Source: Rhizobiales bacterium Ga0077525 (GTDB lineage: Bacteria; Pseudomonadota; Alphaproteobacteria; Rhizobiales; Xanthobacteraceae). Taken from it: a stretch of DNA of 64,000 nucleotides. Positions 57,290-64,000 of this stretch are shown here, piece after piece. Each line of letters starts with the position of its first letter. Position 1 is the stretch's first letter. The notes under the pieces are model-generated. The model did no database searches. It worked only from the letters and a program-made list of their open reading frames with translations, and was not told the origin of the DNA. Where the stretch lies: the NCBI GenBank assembly GCA_001464835.1, contig LNDS01000004.1:38949-102948 (forward strand), written 5' to 3'. The translations under genes were made by a program, and so were the position numbers.

Positions 57290-57344
57290 TACGGCAGGCG
57301 CGCAATCCACCAGGCCCGTTGCCGGGGTTGAATGCGGGAGTTGG

Positions 57345-58868
57345 TCATGGTGCGGATGCGTCGCGCCGGCTGTCGCGATCGAAGCGAATGCCGAGCGTCT
57401 TGATTCTTGATGCCAGCGTGGTCGGCTTGACGTCGAGCAATTCGGCCGCGCCGCCCTGGCCGAAGATCTTGCCGCCGGTCGCTTCCAGGGCTGCCATTAT
57501 ATTGACGCGGTCGCGCTCGCGCCGGTCATCGTCGGTCAGGATCGATTGTTTGCCTGCCGCAGGCGTCGTGCGTTTGCCGGCATAGGCGCCGGACGCCAGA
57601 TCGGGCAGGTCGATGCGCACGCGGCCCTGCCGCGCGAGAATCGCGGCGCGCTCGATGACGTTCTGCAGTTCGCGCACATTGCCCGGCCAGACATAGTGCG
57701 ACAGCCGGCGCGCGTCGCCTTCGGTCAGCCGCAGTTCGCCGGTCTTGAGCTTCTTGCAGGCCTGCCGTAGCAGATGCATGGCCAGCGGCGGTATATCGTC
57801 GGGACGTTCGCGCAACGGCACCAGATCGACCGGAAAGACGTTGAGACGGAAATAGAGGTCTTCGCGGAAGCGGCCGCGCCGCACTAGGCTTTTAAGGTCG
57901 CGGTTGGTCGCGGCGATGACGCGGACATCGACATCGCGCGTGCGCACTTCGCCGACACGCTCGAACTGGCCTTCCTGCAACACGCGCAGCAGCTTGCCTT
58001 GCAATTCGAGCGGGATCTCTCCGACCTCATCGAGAAACAACGTGCCGCCATCGGCCAGCTCAAAGCGGCCGATGCGGTCGCGCAGCGCGCCGGGGAAGGC
58101 GCCCTTGGCGTGCCCGAAGAATTCGCTTTCGAACAGATCGGCGGCGATGGTCGCGCAATTGGCGCGGATCAGCGGCCGGTTGCCGCGTCTGCTAGCCTCG
58201 TGAATGGCGCGCGCCACCAGTTCCTTACCGGTGCCGCTCTCGCCGGTAATCAGAACCGTAGCGTCGGTCGGCGCCACCAGTTCGACCTGTCGCAAGGTCT
58301 GCTGGATCGCGGCGCTGCGGCCGATGATGCCGTGGTGATTGCCATCGATGCGGATTTCCTCTTGCAGATAGGCGTTTTCCAATTCGAGCCGCTTGCGCAG
58401 CCGGTTTACTTCGTCATGGGCGGCGCGCAGCTTCTCGTCCGCCTCGTGGCGCTGCGTGACGTCGCGGAAGACAATGACCGCGCCGATCAGTACGCCGTTG
58501 TCGCGGATCGGCGTTGAGGTGTAATCGACCCAGAAAGATGAGCCGTCCTTGCGGAAGAATTTTTCGTGATCGACCTGATGCACGGCGCCGTCGCGAAAGG
58601 CGGCGTAGATCGGGCATTCGTGGTCGTGATAATGCGTGCCATCCGGGTGGGTGTGATGCACGAGGGTGTGCATGTCATGCCCGACGATGTCCTCCGCCTT
58701 CCAGCCCAGCATCCGCTCCGCCGCCGGATTGACGAAGGTGGTCTTGCCCTCGGCATTGACGCCATAGATGCCTTCGCCGGCGGCGCGCAGGATCAACTGG
58801 TTTTCGCGCTCGATGCGTCCGAAAGCGGCATCGGCGCCGCCGCCTGCCTGATCTTGATGCAATGCCAT
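57345..58868 (-). CDS. sigma-54-dependent activator (PAS-AAA+-Fis) divergent from the cyanate operon
   Basis: 507 residues from ATG 58868, with GAGGGGGTGCCC upstream; a start at 58895 is possible but weaker. PAS domain about 20-135, coiled linker, AAA+ domain about 175-405 with Walker A GESGTGKE (about 211), Walker [14 protein letters not shown] (about 278) and the Arg finger region, then a Fis-type helix-turn-helix (about 465-490). The sigma-54 contact loop reads GAFPGA instead of GAFTGA (about residue 257; CCC codon at the Thr position). It reads away from the transporter-cynS genes and should activate their sigma-54 promoter, sensing its signal through PAS. Confidence 0.92.
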   Translation of the reverse strand: MALHQDQAGGGADAAFGRIERENQLILRAAGEGIYGVNAEGKTTFVNPAAERMLGWKAEDIVGHDMHTLVHHTHPDGTHYHDHECPIYAAFRDGAVHQVDHEKFFRKDGSSFWVDYTSTPIRDNGVLIGAVIVFRDVTQRHEADEKLRAAHDEVNRLRKRLELENAYLQEEIRIDGNHHGIIGRSAAIQQTLRQVELVAPTDATVLITGESGTGKELVARAIHEASRRGNRPLIRANCATIAADLFESEFFGHAKGAFPGALRDRIGRFELADGGTLFLDEVGEIPLELQGKLLRVLQEGQFERVGEVRTRDVDVRVIAATNRDLKSLVRRGRFREDLYFRLNVFPVDLVPLRERPDDIPPLAMHLLRQACKKLKTGELRLTEGDARRLSHYVWPGNVRELQNVIERAAILARQGRVRIDLPDLASGAYAGKRTTPAAGKQSILTDDDRRERDRVNIMAALEATGGKIFGQGGAAELLDVKPTTLASRIKTLGIRFDRDSRRDASAP

Positions 58869-58906
58869 TGGGCACCCCCTCGCTGAACATACCAATTCGT
58901 CGCGCC

Positions 58907-58939
58907 GGCTACGAAAAATCGTCGGCTACGAAATATCGT
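58907..58939. promoter_or_regulatory. tandem upstream activator sites for the sigma-54 regulator
   Basis: Two near-identical 16-bp repeats, GGCTACGAAAAATCGT (58907-58922) and GGCTACGAAATATCGT (58924-58939), start 17 bp apart. Each contains an imperfect palindrome (ACGA-N4-TCGT; the second extends to TACGA-N4-TCGTA). They lie 39 bp from the activator start and 71 bp before the sigma-54 promoter at 59010, a normal enhancer distance. I infer they bind the activator and may also autoregulate it. Confidence 0.65.
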
Positions 58940-59009
58940 AAGCAAAACATGGGCCAATGACGGGCTTTTTGGACCGCGGCCACGATGTCGCGTCGGAAAC
59001 CGGAGGACT

Positions 59010-59025
59010 TGGCACGGCGGTTGCT
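59010..59025 (+). promoter_or_regulatory. sigma-54 (-24/-12) promoter of the cyanate operon
   Basis: TGGCACGGCGGTTGCT matches the sigma-54 consensus TGGCACG-N4-TTGC(A/T) exactly: GG of the -24 element at 59011-59012 and GC of the -12 element at 59023-59024, 10 bp between the two. Transcription would start near 59036, about 33 nt before the first gene of the operon. A perfect match of this length by chance beside a sigma-54 activator gene is unlikely. Confidence 0.85.
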
Positions 59026-59068
59026 CTGTCTGTGGTTAGCCGCGGACGACTATTTTGGGAGCGACCTC

Positions 59069-60454
59069 ATGTCCACTTTCGACAATCCCTTCGACGCCAA
59101 GCGACGCTTGAATCACGCCGGCTGCGCCTGCGGCCAGCATGCAAGCCAGGCCGACCATGACGCCACGAATTTGCAAATTCAGGCAGTGGCCAGCGAGAGC
59201 GACGAAAAACGCTATGAGCATGTCGTCGCCTCGGCCGTCATGCGCCAGATTTTCCCGCAGGACGCCGGCCGCCGCGCTTTCCTCCAGTCGCTCGGTGCCT
59301 CGACGGCACTGGCCGCTCTGTCGCAGTTCTTCCCGATCAAGGCCGCTACCGAAGCCTTCGCGCAAGGCGGGCCGATCGAGAAGAAGTCGCTCAAGGTCGG
59401 CTTCATTCCGATCACTTGCGCCACGCCGATCATCATGGCCAAGCCGATGGGCTTCTATGAAAAGCACGGTCTCGATGTCGAGGTGATCAAAACCGCGGGC
59501 TGGGCGGTGATCCGCGACAAGACCATCAACAAGGAATACGACGCCGCGCACATGCTATCGCCGATGCCGATCGCCATTTCCATGGGCGTCGGCTCGAACC
59601 CGATCCCGTACACGATGCCGGCGGTCGAGAACATCAACGGCCAGGCGATTACGCTGGCGATGAAGCACAAGGACAAGCGCGATCCGAAGGACTGGAAGGG
59701 CTTCAAATTCGCGGTGCCGTTCGACTATTCGATGCACAACTACCTGCTGCGCTACTATCTGGCCGAACACGGCATCGATCCCGACAAGGATGTGCAGATC
59801 CGTTCGGTGCCGCCACCGGAAATGGTCGCCAATCTGCGCGCTGACAATATCGACGGCTTCCTCGGTCCTGATCCGATGAACCAGCGGGCGGTGTTCGATG
59901 GCGTCGGCTTCATCCATATCCTGTCGAAGGAAATCTGGGACGGCCATCCGTGCTGTGCGTTTGCCGCGTCGAAGGAGTTCGTCACCACGATGCCGAACAC
60001 CTACGCGGCGCTGTTGAAATCGATCATCGACGCCACCGCCTTCGCGCACAAGGCGGAGAACCGCAAGCAGATCGCCGAAGCCATCGCGCCGGCGAACTAC
60101 ATCAACCAGCCGGTCACGGTGCTGGAGCAGATTTTGACCGGCACCTATGCCGACGGTCTCGGCAAGGTCATCAGCCAGCCGAACCGCGTCGATTTCGATC
60201 CGTTCCCGTGGCAGTCCTTCGCCGTGTGGATCATGACGCAAATGAAGCGCTGGGGTCAGGTCAAGGGCGATATCGATTACAACAAGATCGCGTCCGAGGT
60301 TTTCCTGGCGACGGACACCGCCAGATTGATGACCGAAGTCGGGCTGACGCCGCCGAACGCGACGACCAAGACTTTCGTCGTCATGGGCAAGACCTTCGAT
60401 CCCGCCAAGCCGGAGGAATATCTGGCGAGCTTCAAGATCAAGAAAGAAGCCTAG
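59069..60454 (+). CDS. CmpA/NrtA-family substrate-binding protein of a cyanate-type ABC transporter
   Basis: 461 residues from ATG 59069 (GGGAGCGACCTC upstream), downstream of the predicted sigma-54 start. An unusual N-terminal extension (about 1-60) with Cys19-Ala-Cys21-Gly and His24 precedes a Tat-like twin Arg (Arg68-Arg69, GRRAFLQ) and hydrophobic stretch ending at AFAQG near 98. The remainder is a CmpA/NrtA binding domain (about 105-450). The family transports nitrate, bicarbonate, cyanate or sulfonates; direct linkage to permease, ATPase and cynS points to cyanate. The stop overlaps the permease start by 1 nt. Confidence 0.9.
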   Translation: MSTFDNPFDAKRRLNHAGCACGQHASQADHDATNLQIQAVASESDEKRYEHVVASAVMRQIFPQDAGRRAFLQSLGASTALAALSQFFPIKAATEAFAQGGPIEKKSLKVGFIPITCATPIIMAKPMGFYEKHGLDVEVIKTAGWAVIRDKTINKEYDAAHMLSPMPIAISMGVGSNPIPYTMPAVENINGQAITLAMKHKDKRDPKDWKGFKFAVPFDYSMHNYLLRYYLAEHGIDPDKDVQIRSVPPPEMVANLRADNIDGFLGPDPMNQRAVFDGVGFIHILSKEIWDGHPCCAFAASKEFVTTMPNTYAALLKSIIDATAFAHKAENRKQIAEAIAPANYINQPVTVLEQILTGTYADGLGKVISQPNRVDFDPFPWQSFAVWIMTQMKRWGQVKGDIDYNKIASEVFLATDTARLMTEVGLTPPNATTKTFVVMGKTFDPAKPEEYLASFKIKKEA

Positions 60455-61293
60455 TGACCGCCTCTCTTCCCTGGCGCGCCGCGCTTGTGACGGTGCTGAT
60501 ATTCGCCGCCTTCGTCCTCGCGTGGCACATCGCCACGCGGGGCACGGGCGCCGTGCAGCAGATGTCGCCGGAATACGCCAAGCTCATGGGTTCGACAGCG
60601 ACGCAGGGCAAATCGGCGATGCCCGGGCCGCTCGATGTCGGCGCCAAGCTTTGGGAGCATGTGCGCAACCCGTTTTACGACAACGGGCCGAACGACAAGG
60701 GCATCGGCATCCAGATCGCCTATTCGGTCGGCCGCGTCATGATCGGGTATGGACTGGCCGTTCTGGTCGCCGTGCCGATCGGTTTTTTGATCGGGATGTC
60801 CCCGTTGATGAACAAGGCGCTCGATCCATACATCCAGATCCTGAAGCCGATCTCGCCTCTGGCCTGGATGCCGCTCGCGCTCTACACGATCAAGGATTCC
60901 AGCCTGTCGGCGATCTTCGTCATCTTCGTCTGCTCGTTGTGGCCGACCATGATCAATACATCCTTCGGCGTCGCCCAGGTCCGCAAGGAGTGGCTCAACG
61001 TCGCGCGGACGCTGGAAGTCGGCACGTTTCGCCGCGCTTTCACGATCATTCTGCCGGCCGCCGCGCCAACGATCATGACCGGAGTTCGTGTTTCCGGCGG
61101 CATCGCCTGGCTCGTCATCGTCGCCGCCGAGATGTTAGTCGGCGGAACCGGCATTGGTTACTTCGTCTGGAACGAATGGAACAATTTATCGATTACAAAT
61201 GTAATAGTTGCGATTGTGGCGATTGGGGCGGTGGGGATGGTGCTGGACCTGATCCTGGCGCGGCTCACGAAACTCGTGACGTTCCCCGAATGA
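60454..61293 (+). CDS. ABC transporter permease (cyanate/nitrate type)
   Basis: 279 residues from GTG 60454, which overlaps the binding-protein stop (TAGTG). A longer upstream frame runs antiphase through the preceding gene and is rejected. Membrane helix near 10-28, then about five helices carrying the BPD_transp_1 domain (about 80-270), including the EAA-like loop [19 protein letters not shown]. It should form a homodimeric channel with the ATPase encoded next. A loop of about 50 residues separates the first two helices. Confidence 0.92.
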   Translation: MTASLPWRAALVTVLIFAAFVLAWHIATRGTGAVQQMSPEYAKLMGSTATQGKSAMPGPLDVGAKLWEHVRNPFYDNGPNDKGIGIQIAYSVGRVMIGYGLAVLVAVPIGFLIGMSPLMNKALDPYIQILKPISPLAWMPLALYTIKDSSLSAIFVIFVCSLWPTMINTSFGVAQVRKEWLNVARTLEVGTFRRAFTIILPAAAPTIMTGVRVSGGIAWLVIVAAEMLVGGTGIGYFVWNEWNNLSITNVIVAIVAIGAVGMVLDLILARLTKLVTFPE

Positions 61294-62123
61294 GCGGCTT
61301 CATTTCCATCGAGGGCATCGCGCGACGGTATGGCACAGGTCCGGCCATTTTCCAGGATTTGTGGCTGTCGATGAGCCAGGGCGACTTCGTCTGCGTCATC
61401 GGCCATTCCGGCTGCGGCAAGACGACGGTGCTCAACATCCTCGCCGGCCTCGACGCGCCGTCGGAAGGCGCCGTCATCGTCGACGGCAAGGAAATCTCCG
61501 GACCGTCGCTCGACCGCGCCGTCATCTTCCAGGGCCACTCGCTGCTGCCGTGGCGCACGGTGCTGGGCAACGTCGCCTATGCCGTCTCATCGCGCCACCG
61601 CACATGGTCCACCGCGCAGGTCAACGCCCACGCGCAAAAATTCATCGACCGCGTCGGCCTCACCGGCTCGGAGCACAAGCGCCCGGCCGAACTCTCCGGC
61701 GGCATGAAGCAGCGCGTCGGCATTGCCCGCGCGCTGTCGATCGAGCCGAAGATCATGCTGATGGACGAGCCGTTCTCGGCGCTCGACGCGCTGACCCGCG
61801 GCACGCTGCAGGACGAGGTGCGCCGCATCTGCACCGGCACCGGGCAGACCGTGTTCATGATCACGCATGACGTCGACGAGGCGATCTATCTCGCCGACAA
61901 AATCGTGCTGATGACCAACGGCCCCGGCGCCGTGCTCGCCGAGATCGTCGACAACCCGCTGCCGCGCGACCGCGCCCGCACCGACATCCACAAGCATCCG
62001 CTCTATTACGGCGTGCGCAACCACATCGTCGACTTCCTGGTGACGCGCAGCCGCGCCTTCAACACGACCGGCCACGACCCGCGCAACGTGCCGGTCGTGC
62101 GCCCGACACACGCCCTCACATAG
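61290..62123 (+). CDS. ABC transporter ATPase (cyanate/nitrate type)
   Basis: 277 residues from ATG 61290, overlapping the permease stop by 4 nt. Walker [10 protein letters not shown] (about 40), Q-loop [12 protein letters not shown], signature [15 protein letters not shown], Walker [13 protein letters not shown] and H-loop THDVDEA are all present, with the SsuB/TauB/NrtD-like character of this group. It powers the transporter with the two preceding genes; cynS follows 9 nt later, tying uptake to hydrolysis. Confidence 0.94.
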   Translation: MSGFISIEGIARRYGTGPAIFQDLWLSMSQGDFVCVIGHSGCGKTTVLNILAGLDAPSEGAVIVDGKEISGPSLDRAVIFQGHSLLPWRTVLGNVAYAVSSRHRTWSTAQVNAHAQKFIDRVGLTGSEHKRPAELSGGMKQRVGIARALSIEPKIMLMDEPFSALDALTRGTLQDEVRRICTGTGQTVFMITHDVDEAIYLADKIVLMTNGPGAVLAEIVDNPLPRDRARTDIHKHPLYYGVRNHIVDFLVTRSRAFNTTGHDPRNVPVVRPTHALT

Positions 62124-62132
62124 GAGACCACC

Positions 62133-62621
62133 ATGAAGCGTTCCGACCTCACCGAGAAGCTGCTCGACATCAAGCGCGAGAAGGGCTGGACCTGGAAATA
62201 CATCTGCGAGGAGATCGGCGGCATGTCGCCGATCCTCGTCACCGGCGCCATTCTCGGCCAGCACAAGCTGACCAAGCCGCAGGCAGAAAAAGCGGCCAAG
62301 CTGTTCGGGCTCACCAAGGCCGAGCAGGCGATGATCAACGAAGTGCCGATGCGCGGCACGGCGACGCCGATGCCGCCGACCGATCCGCTGATCTACCGGC
62401 TGTACGAACTGATCCTGGTCAACGGGCCGGCGCTGAAATGCCTGATCGAGGAGGAGTTCGGCGACGGCATCATGTCGGCGATCGACTTCGATTGCGACAT
62501 CGCGCGGCAGGCCGACCCGAAAGGCGACCGCGTCAAGCTCGGCATGACGGGGAAGTTTTTGCCGTTCAAGTATTACGGCGCGAAGGGGAACGAGATCGGG
62601 TATGGGCTGAAGGAGGAGTAG
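62133..62621 (+). CDS. cynS: cyanase (cyanate hydratase) CynS
   Basis: 162 residues, slightly longer than the usual 147-156. N-terminal helical DNA-binding-like fold, then the cyanase domain with the catalytic triad Arg89, Glu92 and Ser115 (YRLYE and GIMSAIDF), spaced exactly as Arg96, Glu99 and Ser122 of E. coli. The enzyme uses bicarbonate to convert cyanate to ammonia and CO2, giving a nitrogen source and detoxification. AGGAGACCACC precedes the ATG. It ends the transporter operon; no carbonic anhydrase gene (cynT) is present in the window. Confidence 0.97.
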   Translation: MKRSDLTEKLLDIKREKGWTWKYICEEIGGMSPILVTGAILGQHKLTKPQAEKAAKLFGLTKAEQAMINEVPMRGTATPMPPTDPLIYRLYELILVNGPALKCLIEEEFGDGIMSAIDFDCDIARQADPKGDRVKLGMTGKFLPFKYYGAKGNEIGYGLKEE

Positions 62622-62635
62622 GGGGCTATTCCAGG

Positions 62636-63528
62636 CTAAGCGGCCACTCCATTTCGTTCGGTTCGTACGATGAGGACACGACGGGCGACTCCGTTGGTCT
62701 GGAATTCGACCTCGTCTTCCTCATTAGCGCCCAGTAACTGCGCGCCAAGTGGAGTTTTGGTGCTAACAAAGCCGTTGGTAACATCATCTCGATCATCGCT
62801 GAGAACAAAGCTTACGCTTTTGTTATCATCTAGATAGCGTACGATAACTCGGTCACCTACGCGAATGCCATCTAGTGAGCCAGAACCTGTCGGCTTGATA
62901 CGTTCGGGCTCGGACGTGGCTGGTTTGATTACGCGATGCTCAGTGTAAATTGGTACGAGTACTTCTTCTCCAGTTGGGTGAATGCCTAGACGGTCGAGTG
63001 TTGCGAAAAGGTCCGCCATGCACCCATCCGGGTCTACAGTGAAGCTAGAAGACCAGCAGCGCCAAAACCGCCAACCGACGCGTTCCAGAATGCGTTGCCG
63101 GTTCATATCATCTGACCATCGTTCGGGCCCGTGATATTTATCGCCGTCACACTCAATTGCGAGCCGCTGGTTGCCTTTGCCCTCGACCACCATGTCTATG
63201 CTGTAACCCATCGCGCCGACCTGTGGACTCACGTGATATCCCCGCTTAAGCAGTCGGCTTAGAATTTCGCGTTCAAAATCGGAATCGCAAAGGGAATGCA
63301 AATCGCTGGTGGGCTTCGCATGGCCTTTCATCGGTTCGCGCATATGCCGGATAATGCTTGCCTTCAGATCCTTCGGGTTCAATTCTTCCTCGCGAACGGA
63401 GCGCACAACGTAAAGTCGATCGCGCGCGCGAGACATCGCAACATTAAATCGCTGTTCGAAATGCGTCGCAGTCTGCGACTGCTTTTTAGAAGAATCTGCA
63501 ACCATTGATAAGAATACAATATCACGCT
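62636..63528 (-). pseudogene. C-terminal remnant of a helicase-nuclease-GreA/B-C fusion, truncated by an IS element
   Basis: The frame runs without stop from the IS edge at 63528. It opens with RDIVFLSMV (superfamily 1 motif V) and continues to motif VI, RFNVAMSRARDRLYVV, as in UPF1/DNA2-like helicases. A PD-(D/E)XK nuclease domain of the DUF559/Vsr type follows (YSIDMVVEG then AIECDGDKYH, about residues 100-190 from ATG 63505). The end (about 215-289) resembles the GreA/GreB C-terminal domain (VSFVLSDD, STKTPLGAQLLGA). The N-terminal motor is absent, so the gene is inactive as it stands. GC content is visibly below the neighbours, suggesting transfer. Confidence 0.85.
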
Positions 63529-63590
63529 TGACCTGCTCCCCTTAAACGCCCTCGATTTTGGGTAGAATCCGTTCCCTACGGGAGACGGAC

Positions 63591-63857
63591 ATGCGCAAGA
63601 GCAGATTTACCGAAGAGCAGATCATCAAGGTACTGAAGGAGCACGCTGCCGGGCTGTCGGCAGGCGAGCTGTGCCGGAAATACGGCGTAAGCGACGCAAC
63701 CTTTTACAAGTGGCGATCGCGCTATGGCGGGATGGAGGTCTCTGACGCCCGCAAGCTGAAGGCGCTGGAAGACGAGAACCGCCGGCTGAAGAAGCTGCTG
63801 GCGGAGTCAATGCTGGACGCGTCGACGCTCAAGGAGATGCTCGGAAAAAACTTCTAG
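63591..63857 (+). CDS. IS3-family transposase OrfA
   Basis: 88 residues from ATG 63591, with GGGAGACGGAC upstream. An N-terminal helix-turn-helix (MRKSRFTEEQIIKVLKEHAA then LSAGELCRKYGVSDATFYKW) is followed by a leucine-zipper-like coil (LKALEDENRRLKKLLAE), the standard OrfA layout. The protein binds the element ends and, as an OrfAB fusion made by frameshifting, catalyses transposition. The last codons GGA AAA AAC TTC TAG contain the slippery heptamer. Confidence 0.94.
   Translation: MRKSRFTEEQIIKVLKEHAAGLSAGELCRKYGVSDATFYKWRSRYGGMEVSDARKLKALEDENRRLKKLLAESMLDASTLKEMLGKNF
63845..63851 (+). other. programmed -1 frameshift site A_AAA_AAC
   Basis: The heptamer A AAA AAC lies in phase at the end of orfA, two codons before its TAG stop. 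A -1 slip moves translation into the frame starting LLAPSLRKRA, giving the OrfAB transposase. This is a standard site in IS3 elements. Confidence 0.88.
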
Positions 63858-64000
63858 CGCCCAGCTTACGGAAACGCGCTGTGACCTGGGCGGTCCGAGA
63901 GAGGGGTTATTCGCAGCGGCGGGCCTGTGGGCTGGTCGGCCTGCATCCGAAGACCTATCGCTATGCCTCAAGCAGGCCGGATGACAGCGCACTGCGGATC
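63851..64000 (+). CDS. IS3-family transposase OrfB (partial, runs off the window)
   Basis: Fifty codons in the -1 frame relative to orfA, beginning LLAPSLRKRAVTWA and continuing with RERGYSQRRACGLVGL, the typical N-terminus of IS3 OrfB that precedes the DDE integrase core. The catalytic Asp-Asp-Glu residues lie beyond the window. It is normally produced as an OrfAB fusion by frameshifting, so the coordinates start where the new frame is first read. Confidence 0.85.

Larger units (their letters stand above)
63529..64000 (+). mobile_element. IS3-family insertion sequence, left part
   Basis: The element appears to begin at TGACCTGCTCCCC (63529), immediately where the helicase frame loses its upstream part, and runs off the window. 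It carries orfA with an IS3-type helix-turn-helix, an A_AAA_AAC slippery site and the beginning of orfB in the -1 frame. The right end and the target duplication cannot be seen; the 4 bp before the element (CGCT) would be the duplicated copy if the element makes 4-bp duplications, as some IS3 groups do. Confidence 0.85.

Noticed and set aside
59950..60453. Upstream extension of the permease frame inside the binding-protein gene
   Set aside because: The extension is out of phase with the real binding-protein gene, Arg/His-rich and followed by the natural GTG start at 60454.
60522..61289. Upstream extension of the ATPase frame inside the permease gene
   Set aside because: The ATPase begins properly at ATG 61290 with the first strand of its domain; the extension is a shadow of the permease.

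Overview
The window is high-GC DNA from an alphaproteobacterium, most likely of the order Hyphomicrobiales (Rhizobiales; Bradyrhizobium/Rhodopseudomonas/Pseudolabrys-like). The main clue is the block ccmI-ccmE-ccmF-ccmH (cycHJKL), degP, an OmpR-type two-component pair and glnE, an order I know from that group. Single-gene content fits too: a bacterial transglutaminase-like C93 peptidase, a Bug-type solute receptor and a MoeA fused to a periplasmic-binding-like domain. There is no rRNA, no intact tRNA and no CRISPR array.

Layout. 1-13.6 kb: core genes (tail of a sensor kinase, a 17-kDa-antigen-like lipoprotein, an unknown protein, cytochrome c maturation, DegP, two-component system, GlnE), mostly on + and tightly coupled. 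13.6-26.4 kb: mixed metabolic and envelope genes on both strands (PAS sensor kinase, PepN, Bug receptor, CDF metal exporter, UxaA-type dehydratase, GMC oxidoreductase, MetA-like outer-membrane protein, C93 peptidase). 26.4-31.6 kb: a disturbed region with a decayed 3' fragment of tRNA-Glu, an antiporter with a cyclic-nucleotide-binding domain, a small membrane protein, a metallo-beta-lactamase-fold hydrolase and a cyclic-nucleotide-gated K+ channel pseudogene carrying one nonsense and at least four frameshift lesions.

31.6-43.1 kb: a 2008-residue surface protein (FecR-like N-terminus, cadherin-like repeats, von Willebrand A domain, no RTX repeats), followed by its probable type I exporter (ABC protein and HlyD-type adaptor) and a CHASE2 adenylate cyclase. 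The last three genes overlap and look translationally coupled. 43.2-57.3 kb: a catabolic region with a CoA-transferase/AroE-like/MaoC/crotonase operon facing an acyl-CoA dehydrogenase/SDR operon across a palindrome, a LacI regulator lying antisense between co-oriented genes, and MoeA-PBP, RraA-like, HpaF-like isomerase and homoprotocatechuate-type ring-cleavage dioxygenase genes.

57.3-62.6 kb: the most coherent regulatory system. A PAS/AAA+/Fis sigma-54 activator is transcribed away from an ABC transporter operon (binding protein, permease, ATPase) ending in cynS (cyanase). The 200-bp gap holds two near-identical palindromic repeats and, about 70 bp further on, a -24/-12 element matching the sigma-54 consensus. 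I infer that cyanate uptake and hydrolysis are under sigma-54 control; the activator carries GAFPGA in place of GAFTGA. 62.6-64 kb: lower-GC, presumably acquired DNA, holding the C-terminal remnant of a UPF1-like helicase fused to a PD-(D/E)XK nuclease and a GreA/GreB C-terminal-like domain. It is cut off by an IS3-family element that runs off the window with an A_AAA_AAC frameshift site between orfA and orfB.
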